The notes below the pieces were generated by a model, which saw only the letters and a list, made by a program, of their open reading frames with translations, was not told the origin of the DNA and did not search any database. Of a stretch of 64,000 nucleotides of DNA, positions 23,611-37,337 are shown in pieces; the first letter of the stretch is position 1; each line of letters opens with the position of its first letter. The stretch lies in assembly GCA_015039465.1 (NCBI GenBank), contig MU129989.1, forward strand, positions 333,655-397,654. The letters are read 5' to 3'. The stretch is from Phlegmacium glaucopus. Lineage: Eukaryota > Basidiomycota > Agaricomycetes > Agaricales > Cortinariaceae. The position numbers were made by a program, and so were the translations under genes.

Positions 23611-24625
23611 ATGTTGAAGTCTTTAGCACTTGTTTCAGTGCTTACATCTGCTGCTTGGGCCCAGTTGACGGTTAGTTATTTGTTTACATTGACTTTCAGG
23701 TCATTTATCAGTTGTTCAGACAACCAACGCGACTAGCTCTGCGACGAGCTCTACTGTAAACCCCCTCATTCCGACAGGAATCACTACCCCTTGCACCACT
23801 TTTTTGAACTCACTCAACAGCGATGCCAGCCTTACCAGCTGTCTTACTACGTTGACCAATATCACCTCTGCCTTCGCCCCCGGGAGCCCAACCCCTTCAA
23901 ATGAAGACGTTGCATCTACTCTGGTCAAGCTCTGCAATGATACAGTCGCTGCTACATGTCCCGACTCCCTCATTCGCCCAAAGATCACGTCTTTCTACGC
24001 TGCATGCCCCGCCGAGTTGACAACCAACTCCGACCCAAATGTTGTCAGAATCTATGACGTTCTCTACTCACTTCTCCCTCTCCGAACGTCGGTTTGCTCA
24101 AAGGACGATTCTGCGAACTGGTGTGTAAAAGGGCCCAGCGCGACGACTCGCGAATTGAATGAGGACGCCAATGGATCCTCCGTTGGAATTTCGGATATCA
24201 TGGCCCTCCTTTACATGAAGAACGACAATGGTGCGCTCAGACGCCGAGATCAGGTCGCTGCTATCGTGCCCAACCTTACTACTTATCACGATGCCAATCT
24301 TCCATTCGCTTTTTTCACACCCGATCTCAATGCAACTCAGTTATGTGTTTCGTGCGCCCGCCAAGTTCTCACGGCCTACATCAATTTCGAGTCGAACACT
24401 CCGTACGCACCTGGGCTCAACAACAGCCTGCTCCTAAGCACGCAATCTGCACTTTTCAGTGCCGTCCAATCTAAATGCCCTGCAAACTTCCTCAGCGGTG
24501 TTGTGAAGGCTGCCGGTGGCTTGTCAGGTACCTCCTCGGCGATTCCTACGTATGGCGCAGACTATCACCATATCATCGCTTTGGTGATGGGTGCGGTGAC
24601 TCTGGCAGTCTCCGTCGCGCTGTAA
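23611..24625 (+). CDS. Secreted, GPI-anchored protein (DUF7729-like)
   Basis: Exon 1 is 23611-23670, with a 49-base intron and exon 2 at 23720-24625. The ATG gives a clear signal peptide (MLKSLALVSVLTSAAWAQLT). A Thr/Ser-rich linker follows, then a cysteine-patterned domain: PCTTFLNSLNSDASLTSCL, LVKLCNDTVAATCPDSLI, FYAACPAEL, SVCSKDDSANWCV, LCVSCARQVLTAYINFES and KCPANFLSGV. The C-terminus is a short hydrophobic tail (IALVMGAVTLAVSVAL) after a small-residue region, as in GPI-anchor signals. The paired-cysteine arrangement resembles the DUF7729 family of fungal cell-surface proteins, whose biochemical role is not known. The acceptor at 23719 was chosen because it alone keeps the frame. The product should be about 320 residues, at the plasma membrane or wall. 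Confidence 0.82.
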
Positions 24626-27600
24626 TCTCGCTTGCATCTATTAATACTTACTCTCTTCTACGAGCATACCAAGCTTTGATTCCAATTTTATTTTTATAGG
24701 CATATACCCTATGGGTAGTTCGTACCAGATTTAAATTATAAATCAGCGAGCAGGGGTTCCTGGGGCATCAATATCTTAGCTATAACTAGACAAATTCTCG
24801 TCGTATTGTGTTCTCATGAAATATCAAAGCAGCTTGAGGCTGCACCCAACATCTGGCCTTGAATAGTGAACGTCATCAAATTCATCTGTGACCAGGACCC
24901 GTGATATCAAAGTTCTTTCTACTTGATATGGAGGCCACTACCTTTGGACAACCGCCCTGTTGCCATCCCTCTTATAATAAATGTTCTGAAGAGAGGAACA
25001 AGAGGGATTTTAAATGAGTGTTCAAGACTGTCAAATTAGTGGTGGTATGCAGGCTTATGCAGGCAGCAGGCTCGCTGTGGCATGATGTCCAAATTGGGCT
25101 GTGGTAATGCTGCATCAAAACATCTGGCTATTATTTTTCGAATTGTTGAAAATACGTTATTCTAACATACTACCACTCCCCGTGAACTTGTCTTGGTGTA
25201 CTTGATCTCGAAACTCCTGCAGCATCACAGTAGTTGCTGAAAATACTAGTAATAGCATTACCCTAACGTCCTGCACGAACTTGTTTATTATCAACTTATT
25301 TAAATTAGCCTTCGGAGTGCAGCTAAACCGGCCATGCGCCGTAGGTGCTGCAAGAGGCTCTGGAATTGTCACGTACTCATTTGCAGAATTTTTTTAAAAG
25401 ATGAGCACCTCACTGGCACGTCATCCCGTTTAATATTCATATAAGGTGTATAAACCGATCAATGCAATATGTCATACATATGGAAGCGAAATTGGGCCTG
25501 GTATTTGTCCGCAGTCTTGCGACCGTGAGTGCGGCTGGTGTCAATTCCTAATATCGTTTTTTTGTCCAGCCTATGCTCGCTACGACTAATTACTTAAAGT
25601 CAGGGAAGTGCCAGACTGCCAGTGGACAATTGATAAATAGGTATATATTATACCCTCAATTTATCTCTTTTTGGAGGGGACTGGACCTCTCATTCGGATA
25701 TGCCTCCCAATGACTTCATTGACTCATAGACTTCAACTTGACTTCCGGCTAAGGATGAGCCCGTTCATTTAACAGTACATCGGCCAGCCTCCGTCTCCGT
25801 GTTACGAATACTTTAATACTACACAATACTACGTAGCTTTCCAATGACCGCTCATCTCAAGGCGCAAAGTTGTCCGAAGAAGCCAGGAGGAAAAAACATA
25901 CTACTTTATCCAATGCTGCAATTAACCTCAATCCCACGACGTAATTGGCCTGGTAATGATCCGTGTGTATTCGATCTTCATATGTGCCGATTTGATCATG
26001 ATCAGTTGCCAAAGGGACTGAATTGATGGCGTTTATGGGCCAGCGGTGGGAATTGTTTCCTGAACTACAGGGCCCAGGCTCATGTTTTTTGTCTAGGCTG
26101 CTCTCGACACATTTAGCTGCTAGTTTGTTGATGACATAGGCTGCGAATATTGTGTTTAAACTATGTCTAGGCTGTTTCTCGATGCTATATCTAGACGATA
26201 AACAAATTAAAACCGTTGACGAAATCGCCTTTGTTTCTTCCGCAGCGTGGACTCCTTCAACAAACAGAATGATTAAAACAGACAAGATCGTGTAGTATAT
26301 CTCGGTTAATCCCCCGAATATGGGTGAGACTGTTTTTTCCTTCCTCCTTCCTGCTGAGATATGACCATCTGGATTTCGTTACATCCCGAATCGTGGCTAC
26401 AGGGAAGTTGCTTGCGTCACGGATATGGCTCTTCATATCTTATTGATATAACCTATCCCTGTGCACGGCGTCGGTGACTGTGGCGTAGGCTAACTCAATC
26501 CTCAAAGGAAATGCACCAGATTTACGGCCTTTGTTGAGCGGGAACTGCCAGGAATGTAGAAGGACATAGTATCGGTTTTATTTCCTCGCATAAACCGACC
26601 AAAGATTTTTCAACTTCCTTGAACTTTCCTAATCTATGCGACAACGCTTCAATGCCTCTAAAGATGCTTCTCGACTCCCAGGGACAGTACAGGAACATGT
26701 TGACAATGGTCCTTTCCCTTTTGGGTTGACTCATACCTCCGCCGAGCAATCTTTGAATTGTACGGGAACACGGTAGTGAAACGTGAGTGTAAATGTTCAA
26801 GTACCTTACCGTTCTCGTCAGATATCCTGTCTTCTCTTCGTCACTCAATCACGCAGGTTAATTTCCGTCTGAGCAGCCTGCGTTATCTTTCTCAAGTCTC
26901 CACAGAACGCGATCGTTCGCCGTATCACACCATACCGTTTTTGTGGAAAAATAATCGAGGGGGTACGTATGGTGCATGGATGGGTCAGCTGAAATTTTAG
27001 AGGTCTGAGTCTGAGTAGAAGAAGATCGGAACTACCGCGGAAATGGATTGGGGGACATACGTTAGTCCAAAACCTTTCGAAGACAGGCACGACCAGACCT
27101 CGTCCATAGCATTTCACCCATGCTCAGTGACCATATTGGGGAGGTCGCCGGCACACTTATACTTATTCACGGATCCCGAGATGACCACCCATTCTAAGCA
27201 TTCTTAAGGATATGCTCCAGCATTTGCGGACACCTTGATGAATCGCAGACTCTGGTCCACTCTGGAATTTAATCGAAGTGGCGTATAGGGTAATATTAAT
27301 TAACTGAATTTATAGCTAGGATCTAAGCCTAGGATAAGTGGTAAGTGCTCTCGAAATCTCGATACCGTGCATTGTAGTCTTACTAGTCTCGGGTGATCTG
27401 CTCATTCCATTTTTCACCCCAAATTTCGTTTCCAATTCACCCTGGACCATTGATATATAGATGCCTCTGTTTCGATCAAATAAACGAGCATGCATACACG
27501 TCTCTTCCTGTGTGTGAAAGAGATGACATTCTAACATTGGTCTATAGAGCCGTGGTGTTACCTTAGAAAATTTTAAGCTATTGTGGTTCGTGTGAACCTG

Positions 27601-30099
27601 CCCAGTAATAACTTGAAAATGGAAAGGTTTACAAATCCTGCCCAAATATAGTGCAGAGCGAAATTAATCAAATTCTAACAGTGGCCTGTGGAAACCCGGT
27701 GTGAGAACCTGTGAGACGGGTAAGAGGACCATCGAACATCCATCAAAATTAGAGAAATGGGATCCGACCCACATTATGTTCTGCAAACTACTGTAGCGTG
27801 CGTACTTACGGATAAGGGACACAACAGGGGTACAATCAGAGTAGTACTTTAGGCACAGTCCGACATAAGCTCACAGGACTTAAATAGGAATTAATTTTTT
27901 TAAAAAGGGACACAACAGCACAAGTACGTTGGAAGAGTGACCTGCCCGTGACGTGCGCATGGCACGAACATTTGGCGCGCCTATCTAAAACTTTGGCGGC
28001 GGGCGGTTTGATACATAAATCACGTGTAGCCTATTTTTAGCTTTCCAAACTCTCTTCTCCCGCCTTTCCGTGGCATGAGTATTGTATACAGCACTCGTCT
28101 CTGGCGCTCTTGTATATTGGTTATGGAATTTTATCCAAGTCCTCTGGATAAACATACTCACCCGCCCTGGGTCGGACTAAGCTGTCGGGTGAACTTGGGA
28201 TGAACTCCTTGCATGTAGTAGTAGTATGGGTTTATTCAAGTTGTACTCACTAACTTTCAAGTAACTATCTGATTATTTGACTGCAAAGCAAATCCTCGGT
28301 TTTGTTTGTTAATTCTGAAGGCTCAAATTCACTTATAAAATATATATATTGATAGACAATTTAGAGTCTAGACTAAAATTTGTCTCTCAAAGAAACTGGC
28401 TAGGGTACCATGATGTCAATAATACAACTTACAAGCCGAAACTTTACGCTACCCTGATATAAGCTCCACGGGTTGCCTTATTTGAGCCTATTTGAGCCTA
28501 TTTGAGCCTAGAAACGGGATCTAGGCTGAGCTAGGCTCCGCCGTCGACAAACAAACCCAGGACCCCCGAATATCCTGACAAATGTCTGATCTTCACACCC
28601 AAAAGGCGCCGCAGGCGGAGTGGAGGCGAAATACACAAAATGCAGCCTCAGGAGCCCTTTTTTGTGTCCGGATAAAAATTGTGGTTTTGGGGCATTTTCC
28701 GGATAAAAATTCGCTTCTTTGACTTAATTTTTTTTTTTGGAAAATGGTTCCCAATCTCTCAATCGATGCATAGTTAAAAGGAAAAGCCGTGGGAATTTTT
28801 CGCCCACCAAAGATCAGGCATCTTGCTGAGTATTCAGGCCCAGGGGTCCTACAAACCCTCTACATTTCAAAAAGCTTTGCGACTGTCACGGTTCACATCA
28901 CGGAAGTCGGTGCTCTTGATGTTGACGATTCTTAACTCCAGCAATCACCGTACCATACATAGTCTTTCCATTTTTAGATTCCTCTGGACCTCAGCTGAGT
29001 CAGCTTCACATTTGTCCATAAGCTAAGAGTCAGGCCAGCCTTTAGAGTTCAAAAAAACTACGAACTGGGATATAAACGTATACAATGTTCTGTTCTCCAA
29101 GGTTCTTCACCTTACCTTCATCGCATAGACCCTTTCTTTCCAGATAGTCATACATCGCGTCCTTTTCGTGAGAAGGTGAGCTTTGTTCTTAGCTTGCGAT
29201 TTGAATCGCATGTAAATGTTAATTATTTCTTCGAAACAGAATTGTGATAGCATTAATAGCAGGGCTGAGGCATCTCCGGTTCCAGCTAATTTCTCAGCTC
29301 TTTCGCACTGCTGCGCCTGCAGTGGTTTCTAACACAAGATAAGATTATCTTTAACCCAGGGGCATTCATACTAGGCGTCATTAAGTGTGCATGTACAGAC
29401 ACTTTCCAAGCAGAATTTCCACAATGCGTTGACCGGTAGGTTCTACAAAACTTTCAGTCTCATGATAGCATTTCATTGATATCTTCCTTGCGCAATTTTA
29501 CAACATTCATTCACACCGGTCAACAAGATATTCTAGTTTACCCGGTGTTGCAGACGGTATTAGGAAAATATGTTCGTTTAGAAGTGCGCTGTCTCCGGCG
29601 TGAATGGCGCCACACCTGCTCCCTCGTCGGCCTCTAATGGCGTGTCACTGTCAACGCCTTTTGATATTGGTGGTTTGAACTTGAATTTCATGAGACGAAG
29701 ATCTTGTGAAAGATCTGACGTTTTCGGGAGAGTATATTGATCTCAGGTTTCTTATTATTCCCGAACTCAGCTGGCCGTTCTGGTAATAGAGAAATTCTGT
29801 CCCGAGGCAGTTATAATCTCATTGGTTGCATCTGCTGTGACTATGATAAGGAGAAAGTTCACGAACAGGTTGCATTATTTCAAATTATTTTACTTTCAGA
29901 TCACGACTAACAACACTCTACTAACTAACGATAACGCTACGAAATTTGTTACGCCATGAATTAAACGCCGTGCCTGTAAGCATTAGAGTACTTAGCCCGA
30001 CATGAACGCATGAAACCGGGTCCGTGATGTGATGGCTGACCAGTGACACCGTCAACGTACCTATATGACTGATATCAACACTTTTCATTATACCTTACG
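24626..30099. other. Long gene-poor interval
   Basis: About 5.5 kb without a gene I can support. The longest frames (minus strand 25857-26285 and 26522-27117) lack recognisable domains, and their start and splice context is weak. A small minus-strand frame at 29578-29691 (KFKPPISKGVDSDTPLEADE..., stop at 29578) has a coding-like charged tail but no partner exon. Small repeats are listed separately. Confidence 0.5.
28481..28510. repeat. Three tandem copies of TTTGAGCCTA
   Basis: The 10-base word tttgagccta occurs three times head to tail. About 170 bases downstream the 14-base word tccggataaaaatt occurs twice (28667-28680 and 28698-28711). Both lie in non-coding DNA; no element ends were found. 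Confidence 0.8.
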
Positions 30100-30903
30100 A
30101 TGAGCAACATCAACCCTGACAATACTGCCCAGAATCTACAAAGATTGTACACGCCGCCTCCGCCGCCTTTATCGGCGAGATACTCGACACCAGGCGTTCA
30201 AAATAGCTTCTGGTGCTCGCAGGACTTCATGTTGGGTGCAGGGATGATCTTAATCCAAGAAAACACACACAAAATTGTAGTCGTATATGAGACACAGAAG
30301 AAAGCTTGGTTTTTCCCCCGTGGAAGGAAGGATATTGGGGAGTCCTTGGAACAGACAGCATTGAGAGAAGCTTATGAAGAGGTATGGGGTACTACTTTCC
30401 ATTATCGTTTTCGTAAGGCAATCTTAATGAAAGCCGTCTGGCGATTAGTCTGGTTATCATGCCGAGTTTATGCCACTCTTTAGCCCTCATCATGCTCCCA
30501 CACCGCCGCACCAACCTGATGCCCACGAACGCCCGAATGTTGAACCGATTTTCGTTTCTCTAAGAGCCTGGCAGCCAAAACGACGACGTCGACCTGGGAC
30601 GGTGGATAATGGTGGCGAATATCTTACAACATGGTACGTAGGACGGATTGCTGAGAATGCGGTGTGTAATATTTACCTACTCCTATCTTTGAAGTTATTT
30701 TGATGCGCCAGTGGTAGGTTCAACAGAAAGGCACTGGAATGCCGGATGAACAAAACTACGAGAGTCATCTATTATCTATTGACGAAGCGATGCGTTGCAT
30801 TTCCGCCGGGGAGCAAAAAATCCTTCAATACGCATGGGAGGTCTACTGCTTCACTGTCGAAGAACTGGAAAGACAGAGATCAGAGGCTGAAAGAGCCACG
30901 TAA
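30100..30903 (+). CDS. Nudix hydrolase
   Basis: Three exons: 30100-30381, 30449-30661 and 30718-30903. The protein (about 225 residues) has a proline-rich N-terminus, then FMLGAGMILIQ and KAWFFPRGRKDIGESL. The full Nudix box GX5EX7REUXEEXGU is present and is split by intron 1 after the EE pair: G-RKDIG-E, then REAYEE, then S-G-Y encoded at the start of exon 2. The catalytic glutamates are all present. Nudix enzymes cleave nucleoside-diphosphate-linked compounds using Mg2+; the substrate (for example diphosphoinositol polyphosphates, ADP-ribose or mRNA caps) cannot be told from sequence. The C-terminus (YAWEVYCFTVEELERQRSEA) is helical. Start and all junctions keep the frame, so the model is solid. 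Confidence 0.92.
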
Positions 30904-33329
30904 TTCATTGCTTTGTTTGTGCGGTGATGTATCTGACCTTCCATAATCTCAAGGTCACTCCGAGTCCCCACCTAGCCCCCGCTCATTATAACAACAAATC
31001 TCCGGGCTTTCCATTATCATGACTGTAATGGCTATACCAATGAGTAAAGGCTATAAATTCTGTAAACTTTTTTGTTGTATACTTAGATGTTACCTGTTAC
31101 GAACATGAGACGACTTTTTTGTAGCTTCTAGGTGGTAATGACTGAAAATCCAATACCCGAGTCTCAACAAGATAGATCTTGGACGAAGAGAAGAATCGCC
31201 CGTGTGCAGGTGTCGGTTTCGTGCCAAGAGAGAGCTAAACCTTACAAGGTAGACGGGTGACACTGATCCTTGCATTCAAGCGGTAGAGTCGGCGGATCTG
31301 AACCTCATACAACAAACATCTATCCTCATTTTCTTTCCCAATTGCACATTTGCAAAAATACTGTCGACACACTATCAGACTCGTATAAATGGGGAAAGGA
31401 TAATGAAAATGATACAGTCAATCGTTCAACGCCGCCCAGCTATATAAGTACGATGTTACAGCGCTCGCTGTATGTACCTTGTCAGAGGGAGAGAGAAAAT
31501 GTAAAGAATCAACCGATTGGCGTACCTTCAAGTTCAACCAATTATCCGTGTCGTAAGACTGTCATGTATCAGATACCGAATTCACCGTCGGCGTACTACC
31601 TACGAGAAATCGACGCAATCCAGAAGCTCGAGCGCTCAAGACCAGAGGGGGCAAATCTGATGTTTCCTCGATGAGTGTGGTGGAGACAGAGACAAAAAAG
31701 GACTCATTAGGCCCTCAAAAATATAGCCCCCGGTACTTTGAAACAGTGAAAGCCAAAGAGCAGGAGTTACATAGCGCTATCGCTCGATGTCATTCCGTAA
31801 GTATATGCCAAATGTGATTGCCATGAGAGTGAAATGGTTTCTAAGGTTCGTGACAGCAGCAAGGACAGCAGAAGAAGTAATGGGGAAATTTGGTAACGTT
31901 TGTATAGTTCGGAGTGACCATAAGGGATTTGTGGATCCAAGTTTGATTGTAATAGTCGGAAAATGGCGATGTCTAATATTCCTCTCTGGCAATTTATGAA
32001 GGACGGGATATGCAGCATCATCAGAAATTAATGCAGTGAATGCATGACCAGGGAGGCTATCCAATAGTAATTGCCCAAGTACCTCTTTTCTGAGCTAATT
32101 GGTGATCGATAGGCCGATACGCACATCAGGCAGTCATAGTCCACATGAGGCGAAGCCCTAGGCTCCATGTTGAACATCAGGTTCGTTAACTCCTTATGAC
32201 CCATCTAGGTATCGCATACTAAGGAGCTGAGAAGGATCAACGAAAATATATCATACCATCCCACATATTTTAGCCGAACACCAGGTAATATTACACAGAG
32301 AGAGCTCGCTTTTATCAGATTCACGATAGGCATCAATTCCCTAAACATAAGGAGTTACACAGCAGCCTCAGGCAGCATCCTCTTAACGCTCGTATGCGGT
32401 TTAGAAGTAGTGACGTGTTGACTAGTCGGATGCCAAGGTTGATAGATTAGAGAAGATGCGGTTTTTAAAGAGAAGCCTACACGTAAGCTTGTCGGTACGC
32501 AGGTAAGCATGAATGCTCAGCACGGCATGGAGTGATCAAGGAAAGTACTGCCATCGCCACGTGTTGAGTACATGCCGTCATGTATACCATAGGACCCAGC
32601 CGCCAGAAAGAAGTCGAACCGAGAGGCCTTAAGGATTGAGCCTTCTTATATACGCCCCAGTTCGACCCAAATTTAAGCTGAATGGTTCTATAGAGTCAGA
32701 CATATCGAGTTCCAGTCCACGTCCTATTCTTACTGTTTTGCGGTTTTTATACGTGTCTATGTGAAGGTGAAAGTTCCTCTAGAAATGACTTACTTGAAAT
32801 CTCAGCTAAGTTCTGATGGCCTTGGTGCTGCGCCGCTATGACAGATCTCCATAGCAAATATATCTATAAGTAGATATGCAAACTGATTCGGGCTAAAATA
32901 AAGCGTGGAAATACATACATTATCCTCTGTAGCTGAACCACCCGCATATCCGTATGTGGAGGTTCAATGTAGCTTTTTCATAGTTGGAGTGACTATTGTC
33001 ATTCCGGTTGGTGCGCATGGGCACGAGGCTGGTCTTGTCTAATAGGGCCATCTTTTTGCTTTACCTGCAGAGAACGAACAATGATGATAATGTGGCCCTG
33101 GAGGTTTACTGGAGAACCAATGTTTGCCGAATCGCCGATGTAGATATACCAAATAACACGTCAACAAGCCCTGGTCACTGATTCTCATCTCTTGTCTTTG
33201 ACTCTTCTCCACCACCACCATCCTCCCCCCTCTCTTTTTTTTTTATCGATTTTCGTTTTATTTTCTTCGGTTTTACCTTCAATTTTTTTACGCGACGCAG
33301 TGCGCCAACATCTTTCCGATATCGATATC
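30904..33329. other. Intergenic, no gene recognised
   Basis: About 2.4 kb. A 134-codon plus-strand frame at 31270-31674 and a 70-codon frame at 31787-31999 have no recognisable family features. Just upstream of 33330 is a long pyrimidine tract (33210-33260), probably the promoter/5' leader of the Cdc20-like gene. Confidence 0.5.
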
Positions 33330-34975
33330 ATGAATGATTCCACCACCAGCGAAACCCTTGGGGTTAGGAAACGCGTCGATTCTACCACAGATGACATGAT
33401 AATTCCTAACCTTCGTAAAAGGCCTCGAGTCTCGTCAATGGCGGGGCCTTTCTCCCTCAATGATCCAATTTCTATAAGCGTTGGTGTAGGTCCAGGAAAA
33501 TTTTTATATCTTGATCACATACTCATATCGCACTATTTCCCATACTCAGATTGACCGGCTACCTAGACCCCCGCTTTTCCACTCTGATGATGCGGACATT
33601 AGCAGTAGCAGTCTCTTTTTCCCCTCTCAACATGGCCGACCATTGAGTGGGAGCTCTTCGTTCACTGCTGGATCGCGTGCTGGCAGCCCATTGCTCATTG
33701 GAGAACTTGCTTCTGCAACCACCGGATCTGCGCACATTAGCCGCTCAGGAATGGCTCTGATGCGCAGGGTGTCCTCTGCATCAATTCGATCCTCTTCTCC
33801 TGCCGTCCAACTGTACCCAGAAAACTCCGCCAAGCATTTTCTCAGGAATACTAAAATTACGATCGACTATTCACCACCGAACACCTCACCAGAAGTATCC
33901 GCGCGTCTTTTAAGCTGCTCTTTTCGAAATAACGTGTTTTTCACGCGAGGAAATAGAGTTCATTACAAGAACATGACTACGAGCGAGGACGTCGGACAAC
34001 TCTGCAAACTTCAGGATAGTCGTGGTGATCTGCGAGTCATCGAATGTGGTGGCGTAGATCAACCAGATATTGTCGCTTTGGGCACGACTAAAGGCATCGT
34101 CCAAATCTGGGACGTTCAGGCAAAGAAAATTACCATGAACTGGACAACAACGAAGGGTATCTCGGCTATGCGATGGAACGGACCCGTCCTCACAATCGGT
34201 GGTTTAAAGGGAACCATCCGCCACTATGATACTAGAATCAATCCAATTCCGAAGATGAAGGAACAGGCGCGTAAAGTTACGCGTCATCAAGCTCCGATCA
34301 CTAGCCTTGATTGGAACGTTGACGGGAAATACCTGGCGAGCGGAGACGCGGCTGGAACCGTCTACTGCTGGGAACCTGGCCAGAAAATCCCTCTTGACGT
34401 TGGCGAATTTATTCAACGAAGGAAAAAAATTCAACACGTCGGCGCCATTTCGGTGATTTCTTTTCCTCCTATGACATGTTCTACGGCAGGTGATTGACCT
34501 TTTCTAGAGTGTCGTTTGGTGCCCGTGGCAGCCGAGATTGCTTGCAACTGGCGATACTAAAGGCATTCTCCGGCTGTGGAACATTAATCCAAATACGCCG
34601 CACTGCAATGCCGCTACACCTGGAAAGTTAGAAACAGGCGCGGCCATCACAGGCTTACACTTCTCTCCCCAATGCAAGGAGATTCTCACTACTCATGGCG
34701 CTAGCACTAGCGACTCCACTTCTAACGATTCGCTCACCTGGCCTCGAACGACCGTGGCGAATTCCCTTGCAGTTTACTCTTATCCCTCCTTCCGCCACGT
34801 AACAACGCTACCCATCGCAGATAATGCCATCGGTGATAGCGTACTCAATGCGCATGGCACTAAAATTATATTTGCCATGCCCAACGAGGGGAAATTGAAT
34901 GTCTGCGATGCCTGGACAAAACGGAAGGAAATCAAGAAACAGCCCAGCTTCATGGGCAATGCTACTATTCGATGA
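33330..34975 (+). CDS. Cdc20/Cdh1-like WD40 protein with degenerate C-box
   Basis: Exons 33330-33485, 33550-34452 and 34508-34975. The first exon is low-complexity and basic (NLRKRPRV). Exon 2 starts IDRLPRPP, where this family normally has the C-box DRFIPxR. Then come WD40 blades: LGTTKGIVQIWDVQAKKI, LTIGGLKGTIRHYDTR, ITSLDWNVDGKYLASGDAAG, VVWCPWQPRLLATGDTKGI and LRLWNINPN. The protein ends in ...NATIR, the Ile-Arg tail that Cdc20-type activators use to dock on the APC/C. Family members recruit substrates to the anaphase-promoting complex in the nucleus. The blade order and IR tail support this family, but the altered C-box makes APC/C activation uncertain. It is convergent with a second family member at 37338-39055. 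Confidence 0.82.
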
Positions 34976-35573
34976 TGGCAGAGTATGTCAGATCGATCTG
35001 CTTTTAGTTCGAAGTGACAACTTCGGAGATGATCATGAACCGGTAACGACAAAGGGTTTGAGAATATTTATTCATATTTCTTGGCGGGTTTTTTTTTTTT
35101 TTCACTTGATCAGTCTACCTTTTTTCTATCATCCAACTCGAAGAATACATAGTAGTATTATAAGAGGTGCCTTTGTATTTTTTTTTCTGTATGCTGTAGC
35201 TACTTTCACGATATGATAAATGTTTTTTGTACCAAACGTTTTAATACGATATCATTGACCCAACCTTACTTGATCTAAATTGGACGTGGGCTTGCGCTTT
35301 CCTTGGTTTCAACGTCGTTCTGGTGACATACCTGCGACACCTCATCCAGAATGAGCCGCGGCACATTCAAGTTGTGATTCGGGTGCCTTTGTACTTGATC
35401 CGATTTTGTAGCCCTGCTTTGTCTTGTTACGATATCATCGACCCTCAATTGATCTTGATGTCTATCAATTTTTGGATCTATCTGTTTGCCTTCTTGATAC
35501 GTCCAAAAGCGCAGTCTTCCGCAGTTGAGTCTCTTATTCTATATGAAAGTTTCAACACGACCAGGTATTTCAG

Positions 35574-37204
35574 AAAGAGAAATTGCCTTCGTCTCACATC
35601 TCCCGCGAATCTGCATATCCTATCTGGTACAAGCAACCTTTCAAAACCATTTACATCGTCAGTCGCCTTCTCGCTCTAGTCGCCCTCGTACCAAGCTGGC
35701 TAATCACCTACTCCGTTCTCCCTCGTCCACGAGCATCATGGACACTCAAAGAATCTGTTCTGGTGCGGATTATAAGGTGGATAATGCCCCTCAATGCGAA
35801 TTGTGGCCTTAGTCCAATGGCAACCGATAAGACACGCCAAGTCCCAGAAACAGAACTGAAAGAAACAAGTTTCGTTTGGATTGAACCTGCGAGGGATGAT
35901 TTTCTTAAAGGTTCAGCAGTGGATCCTTTAGTGTCTCCCATCCGTGTTCCTGGTTATATATGGCCAAAGGCTGGAGATCTGGGTAAATCGGATGATACCG
36001 CTCTTGTTGGTTTGTTCGTGCATGGAGGAGGATATATGATGGGGAATGGCTCTGAAACATTTCCTGAATGCGGTATGCATTTGTGGCACACTTTTCGTTT
36101 CCTTTTTTCAATATCTTAGTCTATAATAGATATCGCTCGTAAAATTGCCAAGGTGCTTATCCACCTTCTTTTTTTTGGAGCCGTTCAAAAACATCGTGCT
36201 AATCTCGTGCTTTCGCTTTTTTATAGATCACAAAGATAAAGAATATTCTCTGTAAGTTACCAACGTTCTGAAAACTAAAAAGTACTTTGACGAGCCTTGA
36301 GTCTTGTAGCCGTAGATTACCGTCTTGTAAATGACGCACCCCACCCGGGTCAGCTGATAGACGCGTTGTCTGGGTACTGCCATCTTACAGACGTACTGGG
36401 AATCCCTTCGTCGAGGATAGTGATAATTGGTGCATGCGCTGGAGGTACGCACATTCCTGAACAATCCTGATTCGCTTATGTGCATCGATTGATTTTCATG
36501 GATCGCAATACTAGGTCATTTAGCCCTAATGCTCACTCGATATCTTCACGACGAAAAAGTGCTTCCCTTGCCTTTGGGGTTGATGCTGTTTTCGGTGAGG
36601 CGTTTTTTTTTTTCAATCTCATAGCTCAACTTAGGCTAAACATGCCTCTCCATATAGCCATGGGTCGATATGGGTACGTCTTCAAGTCTTGAGACTATAT
36701 ATGCTATATAAGTTTTTGTTCAAATCGCATATTCTCAGCTATAGACAAAAGCGCTGCTATGGACAACTCCATCGCAAGACCCAACGCTGATACTGATCTT
36801 TTGGCTACTTCTTACCTTGCCAATCTAAGATTTTTAGGTCACCATCCATCTAGCCTTCTCTCATCATCTCTTCTTTCAGGCAGTCAGTTTGTCTCATTTT
36901 TTTTTATAGATTTTTCCAATTTTTCATGGGTGATCCCTCTCTAGATCTTGCACCTTCAGGCGCTTACGTTGGTTATCCGAAAACATTCATTTCAATTGGC
37001 GAATGTGAAGCTTTTAAACGGGAATGTGAACAGTTGGCTTCGAAGATGGTGGCAGATGGTGTTGATCTGACTATTAACGTCCAGACGGATGCGGTGCATG
37101 ATTTTTGGGGCTTTGGTAGTGGTGTTCCTTCGGACAGAGCACGCGCTCATCTATCTTACGATGTCGAGGCATGGGTCGGTACTCTTGAGAGTCCTTCGAA
37201 ATGA
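35574..37204 (+). CDS. Alpha/beta hydrolase (HSL-like) with Cys in place of the nucleophile Ser
   Basis: About ten short exons. The N-terminus (YKQPFKTIYIVSRLLALVAL...) is a probable membrane segment, followed by LFVHGGGYMMGNGSE, the HGGG oxyanion-hole motif of the hormone-sensitive-lipase family. Then come AVDYRLVNDAPHPGQLIDAL, GIPSSRIVIIGACAGG, HLALMLTRYLHDEKVLPLP, LMLFSPWVD, SIARPNADTDLL, SGAYVGYPKTFISIG and DAVHDFWGFG with the catalytic His. The nucleophile elbow should be GDSAGG and here reads GACAGG: Asp to Ala and Ser to Cys. The sequence at 36428-36445 is clear. The enzyme may be inactive or use Cys. The first coding exon is not resolved; the frame can be followed from 35574. It lies between two Cdc20-like genes. 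Confidence 0.8.
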
Positions 37205-37337
37205 CCGCAAGAACGAAGGGATGATGAATGAATATTATTATTATTGGAAACAAGAGAGTATAAATATAAGAATAAAAAAAAGCGAATACAATTGGTTGAA
37301 CAACAAACACCAAGTCTTTCTCCCTTGTTTCTTTCAT

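Noticed and set aside
25857..26285. A 142-codon minus-strand ORF with a hydrophobic start
   Set aside because: No domain, no neighbouring exon with matching frame, and no cysteine pattern of a secreted effector; not supported beyond chance.
33185..33460. Minus-strand ORF rich in Lys/Glu and Trp over the first Cdc20-like exon
   Set aside because: Antisense to a well-supported exon and its pyrimidine-rich leader; composition is an artefact of that tract.
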